Assembly (NCBI GenBank): GCA_003282175.1 | Contig: QBZX01000002.1 | Coordinates: 1 to 64,000, forward strand | DNA length: 64,000 nt | Direction of reading: 5' to 3' | Source of the DNA: Pelagibacteraceae bacterium AG-337-G06 | GTDB taxonomy: Bacteria > Pseudomonadota > Alphaproteobacteria > Pelagibacterales > AG-422-B15 | Shown here: piece by piece, positions 41,934-49,075 of the stretch | Position numbering within the stretch: the stretch's first letter is position 1 | Layout: each line of letters opens with the position of its first letter | The notes under the pieces: generated by a model | The model's database searches: none | What the model saw: the letters and a program-made list of their open reading frames with translations, nothing else | What the model was told of the DNA's origin: nothing | Made by a program: the position numbers and the translations under genes

Positions 41934-42944
41934 ATGAACTTATTTAAGAACACAATTGTGGCTTCTTTACTTTCTTTCTTTCTAGTCATAGCCAGTTTTA
42001 GTCAGGCAAGCGCTGATAGATTAACGCGAGCTGTGGCTGACTGGACGGGTGGAATGGTGACATGTGAAGTTGCAGAACAAATACTAGAACAAGAATTGGG
42101 TTACAAAATTGACTCAATTGTTTTTCCATCGGGCACTGGCTTATGGGAAGCAGTTGCAGATGGAAGCGATATTCAATTTGCGTGTGAAAGTTGGCCTAGT
42201 TACGCTGAAGCTGATGAAGTAATGGTAAACCAAAAACTCATCTATAATGGAGAAGTTGTTAAAGATGACTATAATGGTGACGGATCAGTTGAAGTTTACA
42301 CAACAGGTATTATTGGATCTTCTGACTATTTTGTTCCAAAATATTTTGTAGATGCAAATCCTGGATTTAAAGGCTGGGAAGATCTTAATGATTATAAAGA
42401 TCAGTTCGCAACTGCAGAAACCGGTGCAAAAGGTAGACTGATTGGTTGTCCTGTGCCTGGTTGGAACTGTCACGACCAAAAAAGGTTAGACCTGCTTGGC
42501 ATTGACTTTGTTGCAGATGAATTAGGGACTGAAGTTGCTGCTCTTGCAGAGGCATCAGCCGCCTATGAAAGAGGTGAAGCATTCTTATTATACTTCTTTA
42601 CACCTCACTGGTTCCAAGGAGCATATGAAATGGTACCTGTAAATCTTCCTGCAAACGTACCTTGTGAAACATTTAATGAAGCAAACAACTTTACTGTTTG
42701 TGGTCCTGATAAATGGCCTGCTACTGGATGGGCGAAGGACTATACGATCAATTATATGAATCCTGCTGTTTTCGCTAAGCCTGAAATGGCAGCGGCTAAG
42801 GGCTTCTTTAAAAAGATGAACTTGGATAATGCTGATCAAGCAGCGATGATTAACGAAATTGATAAAAACGGTAGAGATATCGTTGAAGTTGTTCAAGAGT
42901 GGAAAGATAACAATTCAGATAAGTGGAGTACTTGGCTTCCATAA
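41934..42944 (+). CDS. proX: Glycine betaine-type ABC transporter substrate-binding protein
   Basis: Periplasmic receptor of the betaine/DMSP importer, 336 residues. Seen: a signal peptide with cleavage likely after ASA (about residue 27), then VADWTGGMVTCEVAEQILEQ, the OpuAC-family opening; ESWPSYAEADEVM, and HWFQGAYEM with Trp residues positioned like the aromatic box that holds quaternary ammonium or sulfonium groups. Several cysteines (CEVAEQIL, CPVPGWNCHD, CETFNEANNFTVCG) suggest disulfides, unusual for this family. A strong terminator follows. The receptor determines substrate; betaine versus DMSP cannot be read here. Confidence 0.88.
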   Translation: MNLFKNTIVASLLSFFLVIASFSQASADRLTRAVADWTGGMVTCEVAEQILEQELGYKIDSIVFPSGTGLWEAVADGSDIQFACESWPSYAEADEVMVNQKLIYNGEVVKDDYNGDGSVEVYTTGIIGSSDYFVPKYFVDANPGFKGWEDLNDYKDQFATAETGAKGRLIGCPVPGWNCHDQKRLDLLGIDFVADELGTEVAALAEASAAYERGEAFLLYFFTPHWFQGAYEMVPVNLPANVPCETFNEANNFTVCGPDKWPATGWAKDYTINYMNPAVFAKPEMAAAKGFFKKMNLDNADQAAMINEIDKNGRDIVEVVQEWKDNNSDKWSTWLP

Positions 42945-42966
42945 GCTGCATTGTTATATAAATATC

Positions 42967-43002
42967 AAAGACCCTGTTAACTTTTAACAGGGTCTTTTTT
43001 TT
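42967..43002 (+). terminator. Rho-independent terminator after the binding protein
   Basis: AAAGACCCTGTTAA and its exact complement TTAACAGGGTCTTT form a stem of about 14 base pairs with a three-base loop, running into nine T residues. It ends the osmolyte-transport operon. Confidence 0.93.
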
Positions 43003-43015
43003 GGCAGTTTAGAGA

Positions 43016-43915
43016 ATGAGACATCCATACCATTATTCAATAAGTTTTGCTTTATTAGTTGCTGCAGGTATGTGGGGTTTATTTTGGATCCCACAACGAG
43101 CATTAGAGAGTGGAGGTCTTACGGGGGGATGGGCAACAATTTCACAAATGGTCATCCCATTTCTTATTTTGCTCCCATTTGCTTTTTGGAGAAAGCATAA
43201 AGGCAATTCATTTGGTCTTGATTATCCTATTATAGGACTATTGTTTGGTGCTGGCATTGCATGCTACGCAAATAGTTTTCTATTAACTGATGTAGTAAGA
43301 GCTTTAATTCTGTTTTACATTACTCCGGTTTGGACTACTATTTTTGAAATTATATTTCTTAGGCAGCTTCCGCGCTACTACAGATATATAACATTAGTTT
43401 TAGCTCTTTCAGGTGTATGGATTGTTTTTGGACAAAATGGATTTATTCCAATCCCACAAAATTCTGGTGACTGGATAGCACTATTAGGTGGCATATTTAT
43501 TGCAGCTTCAGCAGTTCGAATGGAAGTAAAAAAACCAGAGGGCATCTTTCCAATTCTTTTTTCATTCTTTTTTTATGGTGGCATATTTACTTTAGTGCAA
43601 GCTTACTTTCTTAGAGATGTAATGGGCTCTGCACCATCTTTAGATTCTTGGCTTACAATGATGCCATGGCTCTTATTAATAGCCATCTTATTTCACCTAC
43701 CAACTAATGTAGTTATACTAGGAGCACCCAGTAGAATTGGGGCAGGATTATTCTCTATAATCATTCTTTTTGAAATTGTAGTTGGCACGTTTAGCGCTGC
43801 GATATTAACTGATGAACTTTTTGGTTGGAGAGAGATATTAGGAAGCTCATTTATAATCTTGGCAGGATTAACAGAGATTATTTTTGCCTCAAACGTAGCT
43901 ATTAAAAAAGAATAA
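43016..43915 (+). CDS. EamA/DMT-family transporter
   Basis: 299-residue membrane protein with about ten helices formed by two EamA repeats (first around LLVAAGMWGLFWIPQRALE, second around WIALLGGIFIAASAVRM to ILTDELFGWREILGSSFIILAG). DMT exporters move amino acids, nucleotides or other small metabolites; the direction and substrate are unknown. It lies between the betaine importer terminator and a homocysteine methyltransferase that runs the opposite way. Confidence 0.85.
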   Translation: MRHPYHYSISFALLVAAGMWGLFWIPQRALESGGLTGGWATISQMVIPFLILLPFAFWRKHKGNSFGLDYPIIGLLFGAGIACYANSFLLTDVVRALILFYITPVWTTIFEIIFLRQLPRYYRYITLVLALSGVWIVFGQNGFIPIPQNSGDWIALLGGIFIAASAVRMEVKKPEGIFPILFSFFFYGGIFTLVQAYFLRDVMGSAPSLDSWLTMMPWLLLIAILFHLPTNVVILGAPSRIGAGLFSIIILFEIVVGTFSAAILTDELFGWREILGSSFIILAGLTEIIFASNVAIKKE

Positions 43916-43916
43916 C

Positions 43917-44840
43917 TTATAATTTGCTCAGTACTTTTATGTGCTCAACAGTTGTGCCACAGCAACCTCCGATAATCTGCGCTCCTGCGTCTTTCCATTT
44001 TTTGGCTTCGACTAGGTAATCATTTGGCTGAATTACATTTCTCATGTCATAGTGTGGAAAATTAAATACAGCAACTTCTGGATAAGCCATTATAGGAAGA
44101 TCGTATATTTCCTTGAGTTCTTTTATACTTTCTTCTATTACACTAATATCACAATGCATTATACCAACTGCATCCAATTTATGGTGTTTAACATTGCTGA
44201 TCATTTTTTTAAAACTATACTCATAGTCAGTAGTAAGAGCTATTAAGCCATCTTTGTTTCTTGAAGAAAACCCAGCCCATACAGGCAGACCAACTTTGCT
44301 TGCTGAATCAAAAATTATTTCAATCCGATCTGGCCTATACATAAGCTCCAATAAAATAAAATCACATCCGTTATCTGCTAAAAAAAATGCCAGTTCATCA
44401 AAAGATTTTTGAAAATATTCTGGGGTTAGTTTCTTAATATATTTATCTTTTTCTTCTTGCGATCTAAAAGCATCTTCATATGGTATTTGGTGAGATAAAG
44501 ATCCTGCCACAAGTACATCATCTCGACCACATTCTTCTCTTGCCTGAATCGCTGCATTTATTGCAGCCAGATTAATTTCTTCAAATTTATCTTCAACTCC
44601 AGCCACTTCTAATATCATTCGATTTGAAGCATAGGTATTTGTTGTAATTATTTTTGCTCCAGCGTTAATGTAATCTTTATGGATTTGTTTTAGAATATCA
44701 AACTCAAGCGAGGCAGTTGCGCACCAAGAGTTGTCCATTTTAATACCTCTGTTTTCAAGTTCAGATCCAGTAGCTCCATCAAGCAATATAGTTTCCCCTG
44801 AACGGAGAACCTCTAAGAATTTTTTATACCTTTGATTCAT
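43917..44840 (-). CDS. Homocysteine S-methyltransferase (MmuM/BHMT family)
   Basis: Zinc-dependent enzyme of 307 residues that makes methionine by transferring methyl from S-methylmethionine, glycine betaine or a sulfonium compound to homocysteine. Seen: ILLDGATGSELENRGIKMDNSWCA at the N-terminus, AKIITTNTYASNR, a zinc-ligand Cys in AVGIMHCDIS, and the paired cysteines Cys293-Cys294 in IIGGCCGTTVEHI. The size fits MmuM more than the longer mammalian BHMT. Its divergent neighbour is dmdA and the betaine importer is nearby, so betaine or DMSP as methyl donor is plausible (inference); betaine use would yield dimethylglycine for the flavoproteins downstream. Confidence 0.85.
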   Translation of the reverse strand: MNQRYKKFLEVLRSGETILLDGATGSELENRGIKMDNSWCATASLEFDILKQIHKDYINAGAKIITTNTYASNRMILEVAGVEDKFEEINLAAINAAIQAREECGRDDVLVAGSLSHQIPYEDAFRSQEEKDKYIKKLTPEYFQKSFDELAFFLADNGCDFILLELMYRPDRIEIIFDSASKVGLPVWAGFSSRNKDGLIALTTDYEYSFKKMISNVKHHKLDAVGIMHCDISVIEESIKELKEIYDLPIMAYPEVAVFNFPHYDMRNVIQPNDYLVEAKKWKDAGAQIIGGCCGTTVEHIKVLSKL

Positions 44841-44948
44841 AGCTTGTTAATTATCAGTTAAAGATTAATTAAGTAAATATATTATTGAAAAAGATTTACT
44901 TTTTCTCATTTTTTAGTTTATAAGGTCGGATCAATTTGGAGATTGCTT

Positions 44949-46085
44949 ATGTCAAAAGGGATTATTTACACACCCAGAGTTAGAAAGTCACCCTTCTTTG
45001 AGGAAACTATAAAATCTGGAGCAACTAATTTCACTACTTACAATCATATGACGATGCCTGTGGGATACACTACACCTGAGCAGGAATATCATTCATTAAT
45101 TAATGATGTAACTTTATGGGATGTTGCAGCGGAAAGACAAGTTGAGGTTGTTGGAGAAGATGCAGCTAAATTTGTCCAATATATGACACCGAGAAACTTA
45201 TCTACATTTAAAGATGGTTTTTGTAGATACGCATTTATGACAGATGAAAATGGAGGAATTATCAACGATCCATTAATATTAAAATTCAATGATAACAAAT
45301 TTTGGTTAAGCATTGCTGACTCCGACGCAATCCTTTGGTGCAAAGGTGTCGCTCTATCTGGAAAATTTAACGTTAAAATTTCAGAACCTGAAGCATGTCC
45401 TTTATCTTTACAAGGGCCAAGATCAAAGGAACTTATTAGAAAAGTAACAAATGATGATCCGATTATAATGGGACTAAAATACTACCAATTTATCGAGACT
45501 AATCTTTTTGGAATAGATATTATTATTGCTAGAAGTGGCTGGAGCAATCAGTTTGGTTATGAAATATACATCACTCGAGAAATTGATGCACCAACACTTT
45601 GGAATTCTTTGATGGACGCTGGTAAAGAATTTAGGATTGTTCCTAGTTGCCCAAATCAAATAGATAGAATTGAAGCAGGCATGATTTCTCATCAAGGTGA
45701 CACATCCCTAGAGGAAAATCCCTTAGAGCTCAATCTCCCTAAGTTTTATGATCTTGATCAGGAGGTTGATTTTGTAGGTAAAGAAGCCCTTCTCAAAATA
45801 AGAGAGGAAGGTATTAAGAAACAATTCACTGGATTTAAAATTTCAGGAAAAAAAATTGGTTATAATATGGCCAGAATTCCTCTGTTTAATAAAAATGGCG
45901 AACAGCAAGGATTTGTAACTAGTACAATCTATAGCCCTAATTTTGGATGCAATATTGCCCTTGGATACATTGATATTAATCTAACCAACTCTGAAGATGT
46001 GTTTAATATTAATCATGATGGCGAAGAAAGAGAAGTTGAGGTCGTACCGTTACCATTTAGTTCAAGACTAGAAAAAATGGAATAA
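44949..46085 (+). CDS. dmdA: DMSP demethylase-like THF methyltransferase
   Basis: GcvT-fold enzyme of 378 residues, expected to move a methyl group from dimethylsulfoniopropionate to THF, giving 3-methylmercaptopropionate. Seen: TPRVRKSPFFEETIKSG, TTYNHMTMPVGY, TLWDVAAERQVEVVG, NGGIINDPLILKF, WLSIADSDAILWCKGVA and IIIARSGWSNQFGYEIYI; the order, spacing and the Trp in ARSGWS agree with SAR11 DmdA as I recall it (about 369 residues). Paralogous GcvT proteins exist, so the substrate is a strong inference. ATG at 44949 is chosen because GGAG lies 7 bases upstream; an in-frame TTG 6 bases earlier is less likely. A copper-handling gene starts on the last base of its stop codon. Confidence 0.8.
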   Translation: MSKGIIYTPRVRKSPFFEETIKSGATNFTTYNHMTMPVGYTTPEQEYHSLINDVTLWDVAAERQVEVVGEDAAKFVQYMTPRNLSTFKDGFCRYAFMTDENGGIINDPLILKFNDNKFWLSIADSDAILWCKGVALSGKFNVKISEPEACPLSLQGPRSKELIRKVTNDDPIIMGLKYYQFIETNLFGIDIIIARSGWSNQFGYEIYITREIDAPTLWNSLMDAGKEFRIVPSCPNQIDRIEAGMISHQGDTSLEENPLELNLPKFYDLDQEVDFVGKEALLKIREEGIKKQFTGFKISGKKIGYNMARIPLFNKNGEQQGFVTSTIYSPNFGCNIALGYIDINLTNSEDVFNINHDGEEREVEVVPLPFSSRLEKME

Positions 46086-46732
46086 TGTTTTCAAAGAATA
46101 TAATTAATAAATTTTTATTTATATCGATTATATTACTTGCAATTGTCGCAGGCTGGGCAGTTTCAGAATTATTTAATAAAGATAGTACGTCTCCCTCTAA
46201 CAATATACTTTTGAATTTTGAAGCAGTTGATCATATGGGAAATAATGTATCTACATCAAGTTATGATGGCTTCAATAAAGTATTTTTTTTTGGTTTCACG
46301 CACTGTCCAGATATTTGTCCTATAAGCGCAAACTTGATGAGCAATGCCATTGAGCAATTAAATAGAGAAAACTTTTCAACTGAGAAAATAAAATTTTTTT
46401 TTGTCACTGTTGATCCAGCAAGAGATAGTCCAGAAAGATTAAAAGAATTTTTGATCAACTTTGGCAATGATTTCATTGGTCTAACAGGAAGTCATGAATC
46501 ACTAATGCCAATCTGGAAAGATTTTTTTGTACATGTAGAGCCAGCGATAACTTCAGAGCATCAAAATCACTTAAGTGCCTCCAAACAAACTGAAGCTGGA
46601 GAAGACAATTCTAACTATATGGTACAGCATACTGCTTTCTATTATATTTTCGATGATACAAATACACTTCAAAGCATTTTACCTTTCGGATCAAGTATTG
46701 ATAAAATGGTTGAAGATATTAAGAAACTGTAA
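46085..46732 (+). CDS. SCO1/SenC-family copper chaperone
   Basis: 215-residue thioredoxin-fold protein anchored by an N-terminal helix (about residues 9-27). It delivers copper to cytochrome oxidase or keeps its Cu-A thiols reduced in the periplasm. Seen: GFTHCPDICPISANLM with Cys74 and Cys78, VTVDPARDSPERLKEF and the metal-ligand His in NYMVQHTAFYYIFD, all diagnostic. The start overlaps the dmdA stop by one base (TAATG), so it is translationally coupled to it. First of a five-gene metal-handling run. Confidence 0.92.
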   Translation: MFSKNIINKFLFISIILLAIVAGWAVSELFNKDSTSPSNNILLNFEAVDHMGNNVSTSSYDGFNKVFFFGFTHCPDICPISANLMSNAIEQLNRENFSTEKIKFFFVTVDPARDSPERLKEFLINFGNDFIGLTGSHESLMPIWKDFFVHVEPAITSEHQNHLSASKQTEAGEDNSNYMVQHTAFYYIFDDTNTLQSILPFGSSIDKMVEDIKKL

Positions 46733-46734
46733 AA

Positions 46735-46980
46735 ATGAAAAAAATAATATTCATATTATTTCCTATAATCATTCTGTCTTGTTCTGAAAGCAATAAACAA
46801 ATGTATGAAAGTTTAGCTATTGAAAAAGCTAATGAGAAAAACTGTAACTCAAATGTTGAATTACTTTTAATCTATGAAAAAACAGAACTATGGTCATCTT
46901 ATCACAATAAAGATCAAAAACTTTTATGTGTTTTCACTTGTGTAAATGAAGTATGTATGTTCTCAACTGAAAGTGATTAG
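46735..46980 (+). CDS. Small putative lipoprotein
   Basis: Unrecognised 81-residue protein. A hydrophobic signal (residues 4-15) is followed by SCSES, a lipobox with Cys16 as the likely lipidated residue. The mature part has four cysteines (NCNS, LLCVFTCVNEVC), three of them close together near the end, and could bind metal or form disulfides. Its place between SCO1 and PCuAC argues for a copper-related role (inference). The gene begins 2 bases after the SCO stop. Confidence 0.6.
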   Translation: MKKIIFILFPIIILSCSESNKQMYESLAIEKANEKNCNSNVELLLIYEKTELWSSYHNKDQKLLCVFTCVNEVCMFSTESD

Positions 46981-46981
46981 T

Positions 46982-47440
46982 ATGACTAGAAAATTCTTAG
47001 TCATGATAATATTTTTAAGTCTATTAAAAGTTTCACATGCACATCAGTTTCAGGAAAAGCATATAAATATTAATCATCCTCATATTAAATTTACAATCCC
47101 ATCTGGACCAGCAGCTGGATATATGAAAATTGTTAATATGGGGTATGAAATTGATAGATTAATAGGTATAGAAGTAACTTTTGCAGACGCGGAATTACAT
47201 TTCACCGAAGTCAAAGATGGTATCGCAAAGATGACTAAGGTTGATCATATCGAGCTTCCGGCTCAAAAAGCTAAGTCACTTAAGCCAGGAAACCATCATA
47301 TTATGTTCTCAAACTTTAAAATTGATCTAATTGAAGGAACGAATTTAGAGGGGATTTTGATATTTGAATTTGCGGGTCAAATCAGTGTATTCTTTGAAGT
47401 TGAGAAGCAAAATAGCAATTTAGATTTTACCGAGCATTAA
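46982..47440 (+). CDS. PCuAC-family periplasmic copper chaperone
   Basis: 152 residues with a signal peptide ending SHA (about residue 20). Seen: INHPHIKFTIPSGPAAGYMKIVNMGYE, then ELHFTEVKDGIAKMTKVDHIELPAQKAKSLKPGNHHIMF. The H-x(n)-M...H-I-M ligand pattern and the final P-G-x-(H)HIM-F motif identify the copper(I) site of PCuAC, which works with SCO proteins to build Cu-A. ATG at 46982, one base after the lipoprotein stop, is the start; an upstream in-frame ATG at 46946 would give a poor signal peptide and overlap the lipoprotein gene. Confidence 0.88.
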   Translation: MTRKFLVMIIFLSLLKVSHAHQFQEKHININHPHIKFTIPSGPAAGYMKIVNMGYEIDRLIGIEVTFADAELHFTEVKDGIAKMTKVDHIELPAQKAKSLKPGNHHIMFSNFKIDLIEGTNLEGILIFEFAGQISVFFEVEKQNSNLDFTEH

Positions 47441-47442
47441 AT

Positions 47443-48387
47443 ATGAAATCATTAAGATTTGAATATACCGTTACACTTATTTCGTTGTCATTTTTAGTAG
47501 TGCTTGCTTGGTATTACTTATTTCTGATGTCTGCGCAGCCTTCAATGGACATGATGATGCAAAATGAAAATTCAATGAATATGTCAATGGAAACCATGCC
47601 AGATAAAGAAATGGAAATGGGGTCTATGTCAGATGAAGTAACTGGAATGGAAAATATGCTAGATCATGAAATGCAGATGGACATTGATACAGAAGGTGTC
47701 ATGTCAATGAATTCTATGAAAATGAATGAGCCAATATCATCTATTAATTTTTTGATGATGCCGATGACTGGTCAATGGACGGTCAATGATTTTATTGTGA
47801 TGTTTGTAATGTGGAGCATAATGATGTTCGCCATGATGCTGCCTTCCACATTTATATTTTTAAATATCTTTAGACTTATGAGATCAAATATGCAATTGAC
47901 CTCAAGTCCATTTTTAGAAATGATAGTTATATCATCTACATATTTTTTAATTTGGATTATCTTTTCACTTTTGGCTTGTTCACTTCAATACATACTGCAC
48001 AATAATGGAATTGTAGATATGATGGGCACTCTTCAAAACAAATTTCTGGCCGGAATGGTTTTACTCGGCGCAGGAGCCTTTCAATTTACGAATCTGAAAG
48101 ACGCTTGCCTAGAAAAGTGCAGGAACCCCCTTTCGTTTATAATGTCAGGACCAATCAAAGGGTATGCAAGTGTAGCATATGTTGGTTTGCAGCATGGAGT
48201 TTTTTGCCTCGGATGTTGCTGGGTATTGATGTTATTATTGTTTGTGAACGGCGTGATGAATCTACTGTGGGTTGCTGTATTAACAATTGTTGTTTTAATT
48301 GAAAAAATGCTCCCATATGAGAAACTTAGCGCTAGATTTCTGGGCCTTCTTCTAGTAGGTTGGGGTGCATACTTAATATTTATTTAA
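47443..48387 (+). CDS. DUF2182 membrane protein with Met-rich insert
   Basis: 314 residues. A first membrane segment (about residues 9-28) is followed by a periplasmic stretch (residues 29-90) with a very high density of Met plus Asp/Glu and His (repeats such as MDMMMQNENSMNMSMETM), then WSIMMFAMMLPSTFIF and four further helices including GLQHGVFCLGCCWVLM, the DUF2182 core with its CLGCCW motif. Met-rich stretches bind copper(I) or silver, so this looks like a copper-linked variant of an uncharacterised family. The DUF2182-DUF1326 pairing with the next gene is recurrent in bacteria. Confidence 0.8.
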   Translation: MKSLRFEYTVTLISLSFLVVLAWYYLFLMSAQPSMDMMMQNENSMNMSMETMPDKEMEMGSMSDEVTGMENMLDHEMQMDIDTEGVMSMNSMKMNEPISSINFLMMPMTGQWTVNDFIVMFVMWSIMMFAMMLPSTFIFLNIFRLMRSNMQLTSSPFLEMIVISSTYFLIWIIFSLLACSLQYILHNNGIVDMMGTLQNKFLAGMVLLGAGAFQFTNLKDACLEKCRNPLSFIMSGPIKGYASVAYVGLQHGVFCLGCCWVLMLLLFVNGVMNLLWVAVLTIVVLIEKMLPYEKLSARFLGLLLVGWGAYLIFI

Positions 48388-48391
48388 TTTT

Positions 48392-49072
48392 ATGACTGTA
48401 AATCCATTAAACTTACACTGGGAAATAAAAGGGAACTTTTTGCTTAATTGCAATTGTGATGTTTTTTGTAATTGCCCCATGTCACTCGGAAAGGCTGTTC
48501 CTAATTCACCTAACGGTAAATGTTTTTCATGGTGGGGCATTAATATTGAGGAAGGTTATGCGGAAGAAAAGTGGTCTGGGTTTAACCCTATTAAGAGAGA
48601 AGTCAAAGGCATAATGGATCTAAGTGGATTGAATGTTGCTATACTTTTAGAGGTTCCAGGTCCTCTGGGTTCAGGCGGTTGGACAGCAGGTCTATATATT
48701 GATGAAAAAGCTTCCGATGATGCAGCAGATGCCTTAGCGGTAATATTTTCAGGTCAAGCAGGCGGACAGACAGGTTGGTTTAGACATATGATAGCAAATT
48801 TTCTTGGAGTTAAAAGATGTTCTATTTCTTACAAAGAAACTGATGAAGGATGGTCATTTACGATACCTGAAATTCTTGATGGGCGCATTGAGCATGAAGC
48901 GGGCAAAGAACGTGGCGAAGTTGTGAAAGTTTCAAATTTAAAATATTGGGTTGCACCAGAGATAATAGTTTGTAAAGGATCGAAAAGAAGTCGGATTAGA
49001 GATCACGGTCGTAATTGGGATTTCACTGGGGGAAGTGCAGAATACTGTGCTGTTGACTGGGCAGGTCCTTAA
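48392..49072 (+). CDS. DUF1326-domain protein
   Basis: 226 residues, no signal peptide. Seen: FLLNCNCDVFCNCPMSLG at residues 16-33, a four-cysteine cluster (C-N-C-x3-C-N-C) that could bind a metal ion, and later ILEVPGPLGSGGWTAGLYID, KASDDAADALAVIFSGQAGG, the DUF1326 signature. Function unknown; metal binding and a role with the Met-rich DUF2182 partner are inferred. Probably the last gene of the copper-related run; the dehydrogenase begins 3 bases later. Confidence 0.8.
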   Translation: MTVNPLNLHWEIKGNFLLNCNCDVFCNCPMSLGKAVPNSPNGKCFSWWGINIEEGYAEEKWSGFNPIKREVKGIMDLSGLNVAILLEVPGPLGSGGWTAGLYIDEKASDDAADALAVIFSGQAGGQTGWFRHMIANFLGVKRCSISYKETDEGWSFTIPEILDGRIEHEAGKERGEVVKVSNLKYWVAPEIIVCKGSKRSRIRDHGRNWDFTGGSAEYCAVDWAGP

Positions 49073-49075
49073 TTC

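Noticed and set aside
43917..44840. Naming the homocysteine methyltransferase BHMT
   Set aside because: At 307 residues it is closer in size to MmuM; the methyl donor cannot be read from sequence.
46946..46981. Upstream start for the PCuAC gene
   Set aside because: It would overlap the lipoprotein gene and displace the signal peptide; ATG 46982 gives a normal signal sequence.
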